64,000 nt of DNA from Xylanibacter rarus (GTDB lineage: Bacteria > Bacteroidota > Bacteroidia > Bacteroidales > Bacteroidaceae), in contig NZ_LFQU01000013.1 in the NCBI RefSeq assembly GCF_001275135.1, forward strand, positions 1 to 64,000, given 5' to 3'. Below the pieces are notes generated by a model. The model was not told where the DNA came from. It searched no databases and saw only the letters and a list, made by a program, of their open reading frames with translations. Positions 19,640-29,823 of this stretch are shown one piece after another. Numbering within the stretch: position 1 is the first letter of the stretch; every line of letters starts with the position of its first letter. The translations under genes and the position numbers were made by a program.

Positions 19640-21100
19640 TTATGCTTTCTGATTTTCAAATATGTCTCGGATTATCTCCTTGTCGTCGAAGTGATGTTTC
19701 ACACCTTTAATCTCCTGATAGTCCTCATGTCCCTTGCCGGCAACGAGTATCACGTCGCCTTTCTGCGCCAGCATGCAGGCCGTGCGTATGGCCTCCTTGC
19801 GGTCTACGATGCTCACCACTTTGGTCATCTGCTGCGGAGTAAGTCCGGCCAGCATGTCGTTGATGATGTCCTGCGGGTCCTCAAAGCGCGGATTGTCGCT
19901 TGTTATGATAACCTTGTCGCTCTGCTTTACGGCCTCCTGAGCCATAATCGGGCGCTTGCCCTTGTCGCGGTTGCCGCCGGCTCCGCACACGGTTATCACG
20001 TGTCCCTTGCCGTTGAGCACCTCGTGTATTGCCTTTAATACATTCTCAAGGGCGTCGGGTGTGTGGGCATAGTCTACTATTGCTGTATATCCCAGAGGTG
20101 AGTGAACCGGATCGAGACGGCCGCTGACGCTCTTCAGCGTGCTCATGGCTATGAGTATGTTCTCCGGACTCTGTCCGAGCATTACGGCTGCACCGTAAAC
20201 GGCGAGCAGGTTGCTGACGTTGAACTTGCCGATAAACTGCACTCCAACCTCGCGTCCGTCAATCTCGAGATACATTCCGCCGAAGTGACATTCAAGTATC
20301 TTAGCCTTAAAGTCGGCCATGCTTCTGACAGAATATGTCTTAACCTTAGCCTTGGTGTTCTGCACCATCACCATGCCGTTCTTGTCGTCGGCGTTGGTTA
20401 TGGCGAAAGCAGTCTTTGGCAGACCGTCGAAGAAGGCCTTCTTAGCGTCGCGGTAGTTCTCGAAAGTCTTGTGATAGTCGAGATGGTCGCGTGTAAGGTT
20501 GGTGAATATACCGCCTGTGAAGTTGAGTCCGCCTATGCGCTTCTGGGCTATTGCGTGAGAGCTGCACTCCATGAAGGCATACTCGCATCCTGCATCAACC
20601 ATACGGCTGAGCAGCGCGTTGAGCTCGATAGGGTCGGGGGTGGTGTGGTCGGCAGGAATCTTCTCTTCCTCGATATAGTTGCACACCGTAGACAGCAGTC
20701 CGCACTTGTAGCCAAGCTTGCGGAACATGTTGTAGAGCAGGGTGGCAATGGTTGTCTTGCCGTTGGTGCCGGTAACGCCCACCAGCTTGAGCTTTCTCGA
20801 CGGGTCGCCGTAGAATTGTGTGGCAACCTTTCCGACGGTGTCTTCAGTAGAACTTACCTGAACGTAGGTTACGCCTTCGGCAACCTCTGCCGGCATGTCC
20901 TCGCAGAGTATTGCGGCTGCTCCCTGAGCCACGGCTTTGCCGATGAATGTATGGCCGTCTACCTGTGTGCCCTTCATGGCTACGAATAGATGGCCTTCGG
21001 CTACGCGGCGCGAGTCGATGTCCACGCCTTTTATTTCTATGTCTGTGCTTCCGGTTATGTTAACCGTGTCAATGTTCTTTATCAGTTCACTTAGTGTCAT
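19640..21100 (-). CDS. murE: UDP-MurNAc-tripeptide synthetase, meso-DAP type
   Basis: Cytoplasmic ligase that adds the third amino acid to UDP-MurNAc-L-Ala-D-Glu. The 486 residues hold the ATP loop GTNGKTT (110-116) and the substrate-selecting motif DNPR in [11 protein letters not shown] near residue 410; in characterised MurE enzymes DNPR marks meso-diaminopimelate specificity, so this organism probably has DAP-type peptidoglycan. The start at 21100 is the first Met and lies 13 bases after the ftsI stop in the dcw operon. Confidence 0.97.
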   Translation of the reverse strand: MTLSELIKNIDTVNITGSTDIEIKGVDIDSRRVAEGHLFVAMKGTQVDGHTFIGKAVAQGAAAILCEDMPAEVAEGVTYVQVSSTEDTVGKVATQFYGDPSRKLKLVGVTGTNGKTTIATLLYNMFRKLGYKCGLLSTVCNYIEEEKIPADHTTPDPIELNALLSRMVDAGCEYAFMECSSHAIAQKRIGGLNFTGGIFTNLTRDHLDYHKTFENYRDAKKAFFDGLPKTAFAITNADDKNGMVMVQNTKAKVKTYSVRSMADFKAKILECHFGGMYLEIDGREVGVQFIGKFNVSNLLAVYGAAVMLGQSPENILIAMSTLKSVSGRLDPVHSPLGYTAIVDYAHTPDALENVLKAIHEVLNGKGHVITVCGAGGNRDKGKRPIMAQEAVKQSDKVIITSDNPRFEDPQDIINDMLAGLTPQQMTKVVSIVDRKEAIRTACMLAQKGDVILVAGKGHEDYQEIKGVKHHFDDKEIIRDIFENQKA

Positions 21101-21113
21101 ATCTTTATTGTTT

Positions 21114-23270
21114 TTATATTTCGAGTTTTAGTGAGCATACCTCACCTTTCTTTATTATATGTCCTGCAGGCAGACTCTGCTGCGTTACCTTTCCGCGGCC
21201 GCTGAGTCTTACTTTTACGCCTCGGCTCTCGAGGATATACACGGCGTCGCGTGCACCCATGCCTATTACGTCGGGCACTATCTTGGTTTCATAGTGAGGC
21301 CCTCTTGTGAGCATCACCGATGATGCCTCTCTCTTAGCGCTTCCCCATATAGGATTGCCGTTGGCATAGCTTCCGCTCCAGTTCTTGTTGGTGCTGATGC
21401 CGAGATGGCTGAGCACATAGTCGGCAGCAAGGATGTTGCCGCTCTTTACGTCGGGCATGAGTATAGAGAGCGAGTCGCGTGCGTCTTCAACGCTCAGCTT
21501 CAGGCTCTGTGCCATGATGCCTTCGGCTATGTTGTGGAATACCAGACCGCTCATGCCGCCGCCCGATGCGGGGAGTCCCGATTTCTGTATGCATACGATG
21601 CAGCTGTAGCGAGGATCGTCGGCGGGGAAGTAGCCGGCAAAGCTGAGCAGATAGTTTACCTTGCCCGACTTGTAGCCTCCGGCGCCTTTAGATATCTGTG
21701 CCGTACCAGTCTTGCCTGCCACCTTGAACGATGTAGAGCCGGCGCGCTTGCCGAGGCCCTGGCTTACCACGTGCTCAAGTATGGTCTGTATCTCGCGCAG
21801 CGTCTTCTCCTTGCAGATGCGCGCCTTTATCACTTCTGGCGGAAACTCGGCTATCACCTCGCCGTCTTTTACAATCTGTTTTACGAAGCGCGGGCGCATC
21901 ATCGTTCCGTTGTTGGCTATGGCGTTATAGAATGTGAGCGTAGATATCGGCGGCACCTGAGTTTCGTAGCCGATGCTCATCCACGGCAGCGCCGTCTTGC
22001 TCCAGTTGACATACTGGCCCTTGCCGTTCTTCTTCGGCATGCGGATTTTCGGTGCTGCGTATCCGACGATCGGAAGATGCAGGTCGGTGCGCAGGCCGAG
22101 GCGGTCGATGCCTTCAACAAACTTCTCCGGTTTGTCATGATAGAACTTGTCTATTATCCGGCTTACGCCGATGTTAGAGCTGTATTCGAGCGTCTGCGGC
22201 AGCGTCAGCATCTGATAGCCTCCGCGGTGCCAGTTGTGGTCGCGCATCTTTGCTCCGTACATATCCCATATACCGTTGCCCGTGTCCACCTTGTATGTAG
22301 TGTCAACCACTCCGTCGTCGAGCGCAACCATTATTGATGCCGTCTTGAACACCGAGCCAGGCTCGAGCAGGTCTGACACGGCGCTGTTCTTTATCTCGCG
22401 GTATTCACCGTCTACGCATTTTGCCATGTTGACTATGGCCTTCACGTCGCCCGTCTTAACCTCCATGACAATGGCAACGCCCACGTTGCCGTTGATATCT
22501 TTCAGCTCGTCGATAAGCGCGCGCTCGGCAAGGTCCTGCATGCCCACATCAATTGTGGTCACTATGTCGGCACCGTCGATGGGCGGTATTGTGGTGAGGC
22601 CAAGATACTTATTTCTCACCTTTCGGCGATTTTGCTTTCCTTTCTTACCTCTCAAAATTGAATCGAAAGACAACTCAAGTCCGCAGCGGGCAGAGTCTTT
22701 TTCGCCGTAAATGTCGCCGATAGTCCTCTGTGCAAGCGAACCGAACGGGCGCTGACGTGAACCAAGCGTATCAACATGGTATCCGCCCTTGTATTTAGAC
22801 AGATTAAACACAGGAAGCTTTTTCACTTCTGAATAGACGGCATAGCTGACACGGCCATTCCATATAGGCCAGTGCTGACTTCTCTGCTTGCGTCCTTTCT
22901 CAAGATCTTCCTTAAATTTGGCTGCCGATTTCTCGGGAAATATCTCGTGCAGGCCCATGCATATGCTGTCGAGTTTAACCTGCCACAGAGAGTCTTTCTC
23001 CTCTCCGCCTGCTCTGAAGTCCATGTACAGACGAAATTCTGGCAGCGAACCGGCCATGAGTTGACCGTCGCAGCTCAGGATGTTTCCTCTTACGGGCTTA
23101 ATGTCCACGCTGTCTTTCTTCAGTCGTGAAGCCACTTTCAGCCAGTAGTCGCGCTCCACGGTGGCAATGCACATGGCCTTGCCGATGATTATTATTCCTA
23201 CCACAACCATCACGTAGGCTATGATCTTATATCTCGGAATTATCTTTTTTCTGTCGAACTTATTGCTCAT
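21114..23270 (-). CDS. ftsI: FtsI/PBP3 septal transpeptidase with PASTA domain
   Basis: Class B penicillin-binding protein that crosslinks septal peptidoglycan, anchored in the inner membrane by an N-terminal helix ([16 protein letters not shown]). The transpeptidase motifs are intact: SVFK with nucleophile Ser306, SSN at 364-366 and KTG at 520-522. A single PASTA domain occupies roughly 660-718 ([16 protein letters not shown] onward), common in Bacteroidetes FtsI but absent from E. coli FtsI. The start at 23270 overlaps the end of ftsL by 11 bases, indicating translational coupling. Its glycosyltransferase partner is the downstream ftsW. Confidence 0.96.
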   Translation of the reverse strand: MSNKFDRKKIIPRYKIIAYVMVVVGIIIIGKAMCIATVERDYWLKVASRLKKDSVDIKPVRGNILSCDGQLMAGSLPEFRLYMDFRAGGEEKDSLWQVKLDSICMGLHEIFPEKSAAKFKEDLEKGRKQRSQHWPIWNGRVSYAVYSEVKKLPVFNLSKYKGGYHVDTLGSRQRPFGSLAQRTIGDIYGEKDSARCGLELSFDSILRGKKGKQNRRKVRNKYLGLTTIPPIDGADIVTTIDVGMQDLAERALIDELKDINGNVGVAIVMEVKTGDVKAIVNMAKCVDGEYREIKNSAVSDLLEPGSVFKTASIMVALDDGVVDTTYKVDTGNGIWDMYGAKMRDHNWHRGGYQMLTLPQTLEYSSNIGVSRIIDKFYHDKPEKFVEGIDRLGLRTDLHLPIVGYAAPKIRMPKKNGKGQYVNWSKTALPWMSIGYETQVPPISTLTFYNAIANNGTMMRPRFVKQIVKDGEVIAEFPPEVIKARICKEKTLREIQTILEHVVSQGLGKRAGSTSFKVAGKTGTAQISKGAGGYKSGKVNYLLSFAGYFPADDPRYSCIVCIQKSGLPASGGGMSGLVFHNIAEGIMAQSLKLSVEDARDSLSILMPDVKSGNILAADYVLSHLGISTNKNWSGSYANGNPIWGSAKREASSVMLTRGPHYETKIVPDVIGMGARDAVYILESRGVKVRLSGRGKVTQQSLPAGHIIKKGEVCSLKLEI

Positions 23271-23733
23271 TTTCGGGTACGTTTATTATGTAAGGTGGTT
23301 GATTGGCTATGTGCAGAATGCTGTCTTTGTTGTTCTTCAGCATCTCCAGCACGTTGCTCTCGCGGCACATTTCGGTCAGTTCGCTCGAGCTTGCCAGTGC
23401 CTTATATTTGGCATCTTTCAGTTTCTCGTTAAGCTCGTTGATTTCAAGTATGTCTTTCTGACAGCTGTATCTGTTGGACACATATACCAGCGTGAAGGCT
23501 GCTATGAGCACTATCACCCAAATCTGTTTTTTCAGCATCTCGGTAGACAGAAAGTCGCCTCCGAGAATCTTGCGCAGCGTAAAGTTGGCCGACTGAGGCC
23601 TTTCTTCCTCTATGGCCTGCTCTCTCATCACTTGTTTAAACAGTGACGGTTCCTCCTCATTCTCGTTCTTTCCGGGGCCGTCGTCACCGGCCACTCCGTT
23701 CATCTTCTTTTCCAAATCTTCTTTTTCAGTCAT
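23260..23733 (-). CDS. ftsL: FtsL-like divisome protein
   Basis: Small bitopic protein, 157 residues, in the position of ftsL between rsmH and ftsI. A charged cytoplasmic region of about 90 residues precedes one transmembrane helix (IWVIVLIAAFTLVYVSN) and a periplasmic coiled coil (LEINELNEKLKDAKYKAL), the expected FtsL topology for binding FtsB-like partners and activating FtsW/FtsI. The cytoplasmic part is longer than in E. coli. The gene overlaps rsmH by 8 bases and ftsI by 11. Assignment rests on topology and position more than on sequence. Confidence 0.85.
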   Translation of the reverse strand: MTEKEDLEKKMNGVAGDDGPGKNENEEEPSLFKQVMREQAIEEERPQSANFTLRKILGGDFLSTEMLKKQIWVIVLIAAFTLVYVSNRYSCQKDILEINELNEKLKDAKYKALASSSELTEMCRESNVLEMLKNNKDSILHIANQPPYIINVPENEQ

Positions 23734-24646
23734 CTTTCTTTTCAGCTATTCTAAGTTTTGCACTTCGGCTTCTCGGGTTGTTTGCCAGCTCCTCGTCGTC
23801 CGGCGTTATCACTTTGTTGTTTATGAGGGTGAATGGCGTCTCTATCCGTCCGAAGAAGTCTTGCTTTATCTTCCCCTCAGGGTTGCCTGTCTTCATCACG
23901 TTTTTCACGATGCGGTCTTCCAGACTGTGATATGTTATCACCGACAGTCTGCCGCCGGGTCTCAGCAGCTCCGTTGCCGACCTTAGCATCTCCTTCAGGG
24001 CTGTCATCTCGTTGTTTACCTCTATGCGCAGGGCCTGAAAGAGTTTTGCCATGTCTTTCTTTTCGCGCTCACGCCTGAACAGGCTTTCCACGGCGCCTAT
24101 AAAGTCTTGTGTGGTCTCTATCTTGTGTGCAGCGCGCGCCTTCACCAGCGCAGCAGCTATCTTTCTCGAGTTTTTCAGTTCGCCGTACAGGTAGAATATG
24201 TCTGCCAGGCGCTCCTCGTCGTATGTGTTCACCACGTCGGCCGCCGTTGTGCCGTCGCGCTTGTTCATGCGCATGTCGAGCGGGGCGTCGAAGCGGAACG
24301 AGAATCCGCGCGACTCGTCGTCGAAGTGGTGGCTCGACACGCCGAGGTCGGCCAGCAGGCCGTCTATGTGGTCGACGCCGTAATAGCGCATCCAGTTTTT
24401 CAGATACCTGAAGTTACTCCTCACGAAAGTCAGACGATTGTCGTTTATGATGTTTTTTTCGGCGTCGGCGTCCTGGTCGAAGCTGTACAGATGTCCGTCG
24501 GCGTCGAGACGCGACAGAATTTCGCGGCTGTGTCCGCCGCCTCCGAAGGTTACGTCAACATAGATGCCGGCCGAACCTATGTTCAGACCGTCGACGCTGT
24601 CTTTCATCAAGACAGGAATGTGGTATGTCTTTGCGGTGGTCACCAT
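23726..24646 (-). CDS. rsmH: 16S rRNA (cytosine-1402-N4)-methyltransferase
   Basis: S-adenosylmethionine-dependent methylase of 16S rRNA C1402 (formerly MraW). From the Met at 24646 the protein is 306 residues and begins YHIPVLMKDSVDGLN, the normal family opening; a Met 19 codons upstream is unlikely. Seen are the SAM-binding DVTFGGGGHSREIL, the LADLGVSSHHFD motif, and SVITYHSLEDRIVK near the C-terminus. It overlaps ftsL by 8 bases and follows mraZ by 60. Confidence 0.95.
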   Translation of the reverse strand: MVTTAKTYHIPVLMKDSVDGLNIGSAGIYVDVTFGGGGHSREILSRLDADGHLYSFDQDADAEKNIINDNRLTFVRSNFRYLKNWMRYYGVDHIDGLLADLGVSSHHFDDESRGFSFRFDAPLDMRMNKRDGTTAADVVNTYDEERLADIFYLYGELKNSRKIAAALVKARAAHKIETTQDFIGAVESLFRREREKKDMAKLFQALRIEVNNEMTALKEMLRSATELLRPGGRLSVITYHSLEDRIVKNVMKTGNPEGKIKQDFFGRIETPFTLINNKVITPDDEELANNPRSRSAKLRIAEKKDD

Positions 24647-24706
24647 TTGCGTTATATTTGAGTGATGATTAGTTGAGTTACAAAAAAGATCCCTTGGCAG
24701 CATGCA

Positions 24707-25174
24707 TTATACGGCCTGTCCGCCGTTGATGTCCTGTTTCATTATCTCTTCGAGCGACGCGCCAAACTCCTCCGGCTCCATGAAAGGCTTGTCGGCGTTG
24801 TCGCGGCTCCATATCTCTATGGTGTCGTCCATGCCAATAAACTTTATCTCCTGGCTTATGCCTGCCATCTTAAGGTAGCGCTTGGGGATAAGAAAACGCC
24901 CGTTGGCGTCGAGCGAAACGATTTCTGCGTCGGCCACAAACTGGCGGAATATCTGCTGATGCCTGCTGTCCCAGCGGTTAAGACGCGAACGCAGGGCCTC
25001 GGTCTGACGGTTCCATACGGATGCGGGATAAAGCACGAGGCAGAGCTGAAACACGTCCTTGCGCATGACGAGATATTCCTCATAAGAGTCTTGTAGCTCC
25101 TTGCGGAATATCGCCGGCAAAAAGGCGCGCCCCTTTACGTCGGTCTTGGCTTCTATGCTTCCCAAAAATCGCAT
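24707..25174 (-). CDS. mraZ: MraZ transcriptional regulator of the dcw operon
   Basis: Double SpoVT/AbrB-fold protein that binds direct repeats ahead of its own gene. The start at 25174 gives 155 residues beginning MRFLGSIEAKTDVKGR; an upstream Met would add 17 residues that do not fit the family. The two half domains show the paired motifs DVKGRAFLPAIFR and DANGRFLIPKRYL. First gene of the leftward dcw half, with its likely operator at 25221-25246. Confidence 0.95.
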   Translation of the reverse strand: MRFLGSIEAKTDVKGRAFLPAIFRKELQDSYEEYLVMRKDVFQLCLVLYPASVWNRQTEALRSRLNRWDSRHQQIFRQFVADAEIVSLDANGRFLIPKRYLKMAGISQEIKFIGMDDTIEIWSRDNADKPFMEPEEFGASLEEIMKQDINGGQAV

Positions 25175-25220
25175 GCGTACATCTATAATAGGAATCCGGT
25201 GCCAAAGGTAAGTATTTTCC

Positions 25221-25246
25221 TCCACAATTCACCACAATTCACCACA
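25221..25246 (-). promoter_or_regulatory. Likely MraZ operator, three direct repeats
   Basis: On the minus strand TGTGGTGAAT occurs twice in tandem and is followed by TGTGGAGG, so TGTGG recurs three times at exact 10-bp steps. Characterised MraZ boxes are direct repeats of a TGGG-like word at about one helical turn. The site lies 47-72 bases before the mraZ start and overlaps the expected transcription start, so binding should repress the operon. Confidence 0.75.
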
Positions 25247-25252
25247 AAAATG

Positions 25253-25260
25253 CAAATTTA
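25253..25260 (-). promoter_or_regulatory. mraZ operon -7 box
   Basis: TAAATTTG on the minus strand fits TANNTTTG and directly abuts the repeat operator. No good TTTG -33 element is visible, which may mean the promoter is weak. The remainder up to 25391 shows nothing further. Confidence 0.5.
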
Positions 25261-25391
25261 ATATGTTAAAGTCAATAATGCCTCCACATCGACTGCCATA
25301 ACGGCATTATTTGCACCTTAAGGGGCATGAGCTGATATAGCCGTTCGGGCATGTCTGATGCCTGTTTCGGCATTTCATTTCTGTGGCATTC

Positions 25392-26981
25392 CTAATTGTT
25401 ATTTTCACCTTTTTCCTTCTTCTTGAGTCTGTGGCGCATGGTTCTGACGGCTCCTTGCGATATGCCCATAATGCGTGCCGTGTCTGCTGCGTCCATACCT
25501 ATGGCTGATAGAAGCAGGAAAAACGTGGCATAGGCAGTTAGCTTTGTGTGGGTTTCCTCTATCATTCTCACCTCGTTGGGCATCTTAGCCCTAAGATATT
25601 CTACAACGGCTTCAAAGTCGTCTTTGCTCCATTTTGACACGTTTCCATCGAGTTTTACGCTCTCATACAGGTCTTTTCCGTGGTCGAGTATCGCGCTTAG
25701 GCGTGCCTCGCCCTGCTCAAGTTTCTTCCTCAGCCGTTCAATCTCCTTTTTGTCTCCCCGGCTCGTGCGCTCAGCATCCTCAAGCTCGCGCTGATATTTG
25801 TCAGTCTCCCTGCGTATTTCGGTTATCAGACGGCGCGTTCTGTTGGCACGCCTGCGGAACAAAAACACCGATGAAATGGCGAAAAACAGCAACACAGATA
25901 CAGAGATGATGATAATCATTCCGATGCGTTGTCCTGTCATCTCATCCTTTTTCATGTTGTCGTATTCGTTTTGCAGCGAAAGCATTTCTTCTGTCTTTTT
26001 TCTTGCCAGTGCGCTGTCCTGCATGATTTTTTCTTTTTTATGAAATATGTTGGCCTCTTCCGGGCGGTTTTCTTTTTCCGCTTTTTCCGCCATAAACTGG
26101 TAGATTTCTGCCTTTTCGTCGAAGTTCGCTCCTTCTAAAGCCTTGGCTAAAAGTGTGTCACATACTTCTGTCTTTCCTCTAGCATAGCAAACCTTTGCCA
26201 GATTGATGCGGGTGGTGGGCACATCAAGCAGATTGAATGCCTCTCTAAACATCGGTTCTGCTTTTTCGTAAAGTCCTTTCTCGTACCAAATTAGTCCAAT
26301 GTTATTCAAAAACATTGACGACATTTCCTTGTCGTTGATTTTTTCAAGCAACGGGATTATTCTTGACATATACAATTCGGCACTGTCTTTTTTGTTCATG
26401 AAATAATAGCATGAAGCGGTTTTGTCTAAAGATACGCACATCCATATGGTGTTATTGCGCTTTTCTGCATTTTCAAGTGCTTTTAGTGAATATCTTAATG
26501 CTGTTTTATAGTTTCCGGATTCTAAATTTACGTGTGAGAGGTTGATATAAATATACTGTCTAAGGCTTGGGTCGGACGAGAGCTTTTCTTCGCTTTCCGC
26601 TTTTTTCAATAGAATCACGCCGTTCTCAAAGTCTCCACGGTCTAACATACACATCCCTTTATAGTAATACGAGCGGGCTAAATCGGTATGATTTTTTGTC
26701 TTTTCAAAATATTTTATACTGAAATCTATTAACGAATCGTTAGAAAGTACTTTCCCTAATGTGTTATATGCCTTTGTTAACAGCAGGCAATATTTGGCTC
26801 TGGCATCAGCGCCTGTTAGACTTTTTCCGTTTATTCTTTCCAATAACATAATAGCCTTGTCTGTATTTCCTGCTTGTAAAAGCGAATCGGCATTTGACAA
26901 TATCTTTTCTGCCTTATTGTTGTTGTCTGTGCAACTAATCATAAGGGGCAAAAGTATCAGTATAAATATAAGTTTCTTCAT
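25392..26981 (-). CDS. TPR lipoprotein regulator with C-terminal HTH
   Basis: A 529-residue membrane regulator. The N-terminus is a lipoprotein signal (LPLMISC, Cys17). TPR-like helices run from about 25 to 340, followed by a transmembrane helix (MIIIISVSVLLFFAISSVF), a long charged coiled coil, and a C-terminal helix-turn-helix (DAADTARIMGISQGAVRTMR). A protein that is both lipidated and has a membrane-spanning helix with a cytoplasmic DNA-binding end would link outer-face sensing to transcription. It resembles the broken gene at 13371-15019 in layout. Gene targets are unknown; the flanking genes are divergent or separately transcribed. A -7-like TATCTTTG lies at 27009-27016. Confidence 0.75.
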   Translation of the reverse strand: MKKLIFILILLPLMISCTDNNNKAEKILSNADSLLQAGNTDKAIMLLERINGKSLTGADARAKYCLLLTKAYNTLGKVLSNDSLIDFSIKYFEKTKNHTDLARSYYYKGMCMLDRGDFENGVILLKKAESEEKLSSDPSLRQYIYINLSHVNLESGNYKTALRYSLKALENAEKRNNTIWMCVSLDKTASCYYFMNKKDSAELYMSRIIPLLEKINDKEMSSMFLNNIGLIWYEKGLYEKAEPMFREAFNLLDVPTTRINLAKVCYARGKTEVCDTLLAKALEGANFDEKAEIYQFMAEKAEKENRPEEANIFHKKEKIMQDSALARKKTEEMLSLQNEYDNMKKDEMTGQRIGMIIIISVSVLLFFAISSVFLFRRRANRTRRLITEIRRETDKYQRELEDAERTSRGDKKEIERLRKKLEQGEARLSAILDHGKDLYESVKLDGNVSKWSKDDFEAVVEYLRAKMPNEVRMIEETHTKLTAYATFFLLLSAIGMDAADTARIMGISQGAVRTMRHRLKKKEKGENNN

Positions 26982-27274
26982 CTGTCTGTTTCTGTTTTTC
27001 TAGCATTGCAAAGATAAATAAAATATGATTATTTCATTTTATTATTGCTTGTGTTTGTTGCTTTGCTGTGGTTTCTAACGTTACATTTTATGCTTTGTCT
27101 GAATTTTTAGAGTTGGTGTAATGTTTTGAAAATCAGTAGCTTCTGATATATCAAGCGCCCGAAAAACATGTAACGCATGATATGAAGATTAAATGGAATA
27201 TTTAAACGTGCTGTGTGCACTTTGATTATATTTGCGTTGACGAATCTAAATTTTAAACTTAAATTATTTTTATT

Positions 27275-27826
27275 ATGAAACAAAAAATTTTTATTTTGGT
27301 GCTGTCAATTATTTTTGCGCCGGCAGTATGGGCACAGGATGTAAAAGCTGAAATGCAGAATGTAAAGGATAACAGTAATAATAGCTTTATTGACAGAATG
27401 ATGCTTAACCTTGACTTTGGCACGGCATTATACAAGCAGAAGGAAAGACAAGTTATGTCGTTTGGGGCTGATTTGGGATTTAAAATAACCAAAAAGTTTT
27501 ATATGTTTGCAACGGCGGAAAGAATGCTCGCTCTATACGACAATCCGGAAAACTCATATCTGAGCACAACAAATTTAGGCGGCGGCTTAGGATATACTCT
27601 CGGGCGCGTAGGATATATTGATATCGACCTTTACGGAAAGGTTGGCGCCTCTGTGGGGCATACAGACTGGAAAAACGTAACTTATGACGCACGGCTTATG
27701 TTCAGGATAAAAAGATGCAAGCTGATTAACGTTAATGTCAGTATAGGCTATCGCCACATCAACTCGCGCACGGCAGGCATCGACAATTATAACGGCGTGT
27801 TCGGGACGATAGGTTTCGGCTTCTGA
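27275..27826 (+). CDS. Small outer-membrane beta-barrel protein
   Basis: A 183-residue protein with a clear signal peptide (MKQKIFILVLSIIFAPAVWA) followed by alternating hydrophobic strands and a terminal aromatic (ending GTIGFGF), the usual end of a beta barrel of about eight strands. No ligand or enzyme motif is visible. A -7-like TATATTTG at 27227-27234 precedes it. Stands alone between the divergent regulator and a long repeat-bearing intergenic region. Could be an OmpW/OprF-like porin or a structural OMP; function unassigned. Confidence 0.7.
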   Translation: MKQKIFILVLSIIFAPAVWAQDVKAEMQNVKDNSNNSFIDRMMLNLDFGTALYKQKERQVMSFGADLGFKITKKFYMFATAERMLALYDNPENSYLSTTNLGGGLGYTLGRVGYIDIDLYGKVGASVGHTDWKNVTYDARLMFRIKRCKLINVNVSIGYRHINSRTAGIDNYNGVFGTIGFGF

Positions 27827-28233
27827 TATGGATAGAGGCGTTGGGATTTACCGTGGACGGTTATAACGTTCAGGCGGCTTTGCGCATTAGCAGGTGCAAG
27901 GCCGCATCTGTGTTGATGTCTGTGGCTTAAGCCCTTGTCGCACTTTATATTTTTATAGCAAAGAAGGATATGCACATTATGCTCAAATTATTCATTTCCG
28001 CTTTTACCCCCAATCGGTTGTTATGATTCGGTCTGTGTTTTTGCTTTATATTGAGCGGCTTTTTGTTGTTTTTTGCAGGCATAGCGGACTATGTCAAGAA
28101 AAAGCGAACAAAAAGACGCCAATAGAAACAAAAAGGCTGGCTGAAAGCATGAATACACAAAATTGATAAAGCTATGTGCGGTCTAATGATCGATTGGGGT
28201 TTAATTTTTAGCGATGTAAGATTGTCGGTGCAG

Positions 28234-28600
28234 GTAAAAACTTATGACAAAATATTTTTTCAATCTAGAAAACGAATGTGTAACGGATGTTAAATTTATG
28301 GCGTTAAATAAGTATGTGCGTTAACTTTTGTTTGTAATTAGACGGCTAGAATAGCCTGAAAAGTCTGATTTTTGTGTCTAAAAACAGCGCTTTTATGTTG
28401 TAGATGCACTGCTTTTGAGTCGTAAACGGCCCACTTTTGCACCGTAAATGGCAGAGTAATATTTTTTAACTCTCCGTCTTTTCTCTTTTAAATGATGTAA
28501 GTTTCTGTGTGTCAGTGTATTATCGTGGAAGCGTGATTTTTGCTGTTTTCTGCGCCAAATCACGTGTCAGCGCAGAGCATCGCCGTTCTGAGAGCGTCAA
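28234..28600 (+). repeat. 367-bp diverged repeat element, copy 1
   Basis: This copy aligns without gaps to the reverse complement of 53785-54151. Shared blocks fall at identical offsets: GTAAAAACTTA...GACAAAATATTTTT at offset 0, TAACGGATGTTAA at 47, CCACTTTTGCACCGTAAA at 197, GCGCCAAATCACG near the end, and AGCATCGCC...TTCTGAGAGCGT...AA at the end. On its minus strand, 28320-28450 falls into 22-bp units such as CATTTAC-GGTGC-AAAAGTG-GGC and CGTTTAC-GACTC-AAAAGCA-GTG. No protein is supported. The surrounding gap (27827-28938) holds no gene; a 75-codon open frame at 28509-28736 lies partly inside the repeat and is not credible. Confidence 0.75.
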
Positions 28601-28743
28601 CTGTCATGCGTTCTGTAATTTTTCTTTACAAAATGCAGACGCTCGATGCGCTGGCTTTGATGTGTCATGGCAGGTAGCGTTGCCATGCATAGTTGCGCTT
28701 GCGTGTGCTCTTGTCTGTTTCTGCCACATTATTTAATAGGCAT

Positions 28744-28780
28744 GTGCGCCTGTTGTGAGGGTGGGGCGCACGGTTTTTTG
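28744..28780 (+). terminator. Terminator-like hairpin
   Basis: Arms GTGCGCC and GGCGCAC around a 14-nt loop, followed by GGTTTTTTG. It faces right, yet no gene directly precedes it, so it may end a transcript made from the 28.2-kb repeat region. Confidence 0.5.
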
Positions 28781-28938
28781 TGTCATATATATTACATTGT
28801 TTGGCATGTCTGTTTTTGTTTTGTTTGATTTTTATACGTTTTTTGTTACAAAAGTGAGAAAAAACCAATATTTTTCCATAAAATAAGTATGTTTTTGAAA
28901 AACTTGAATTATTTTTGCATTGAGTTAGTATCGAAAGC

Positions 28939-29766
28939 ATGAATAGTATCACAGAGAAAACGATTGACATCAGCGATATTCTTAGGGGTAAAATGGGCAG
29001 CAAGGCTAAGTTTGTGCCCTCGCCGCTGGTAAAATGGCTTAAGCATATCGTACATCAGGACGAAGTCAACAAATATCTTTGGGACAGCAGACATCTCACC
29101 GGAGTAGAATGGCTCGAGGACTGCATGCGTTATCTTGACATGACGCTCGAGATTGTCGGCAAGGAGAACCTGCCCGACAAGGATGACGGAAAGCTTTACA
29201 CCTTTGTGAGCAATCACCCTCTCGGCGGAGAAGACGGTGTTGCGCTGGGTGCCGTTATCGGCCGCCATTATGACGGACGTTTCTGCTATTTGGTAAACGA
29301 CCTGCTGATGAACCTTCCGGGGCTTGCTCCGCTGTGCATACCTATAAACAAGACAGGCTCGCAGAGCCGCAGCTTCCCGGCCATGGTCGAGGCCGGCTTC
29401 AGGAGCGACAACCACATGCTGATGTTCCCGGCGGGCCTTTGCTCGCGCAGGATCAACGGAGAGATACGCGACTTGCCATGGAAGAAGACGTTCATAACGA
29501 AGAGTGTGGAGACCCACCGCGACGTGGTGCCCATACATTTCGGCGGGCGCAACTCAGACTTCTTCTATACTTTGGCCAACGTCTGCAAGGCCCTTGGCAT
29601 AAAGTTCAACATAGCGATGTTGTTTCTGGTCGACGAGATGTACAAAAATGTGCACAAGTCGTTCCGCATAGCCATCGGAAAGCCTATTCCCTGGCAGACT
29701 TTCGACAAGTCCAGAACACCGGCGCAGTGGGCGCAGTATGTGCAGGACGAGGTCTACAAACTATAA
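28939..29766 (+). CDS. glsA: PlsC-like O-acyltransferase, GlsA type
   Basis: Acyltransferase of the LPLAT family, 275 residues, expected to add the second (ester-linked) acyl chain to N-acyl-glycine or a similar aminolipid at the inner membrane face. The acyltransferase motif is SNHPLGGEDG near residue 91, followed by INKTGSQSR and MFPAGLCSRR in the order of motifs I-III; the His-to-Asp spacing is one longer than classic HX4D, which is normal for this group as I recall it. It is followed after 57 bases by a GNAT-type N-acyltransferase, the pairing known as glsA/glsB in Bacteroides thetaiotaomicron (olsA/olsB in ornithine-lipid makers). A -7-like TATTTTTG lies at 28910-28917. Whether the head group is glycine, serine-glycine or ornithine cannot be read here. 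Confidence 0.8.
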   Translation: MNSITEKTIDISDILRGKMGSKAKFVPSPLVKWLKHIVHQDEVNKYLWDSRHLTGVEWLEDCMRYLDMTLEIVGKENLPDKDDGKLYTFVSNHPLGGEDGVALGAVIGRHYDGRFCYLVNDLLMNLPGLAPLCIPINKTGSQSRSFPAMVEAGFRSDNHMLMFPAGLCSRRINGEIRDLPWKKTFITKSVETHRDVVPIHFGGRNSDFFYTLANVCKALGIKFNIAMLFLVDEMYKNVHKSFRIAIGKPIPWQTFDKSRTPAQWAQYVQDEVYKL

Positions 29767-29823
29767 TGAAACAGGTTTAAAACAGAGATACTTCAACAAA
29801 TAAACCTCTTAATTTTTTATAAG

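Noticed and set aside
28509-28736. 75-codon open frame
   Set aside because: Its first part lies in the 367-bp repeat whose second copy does not keep the frame, so it is not a protein.
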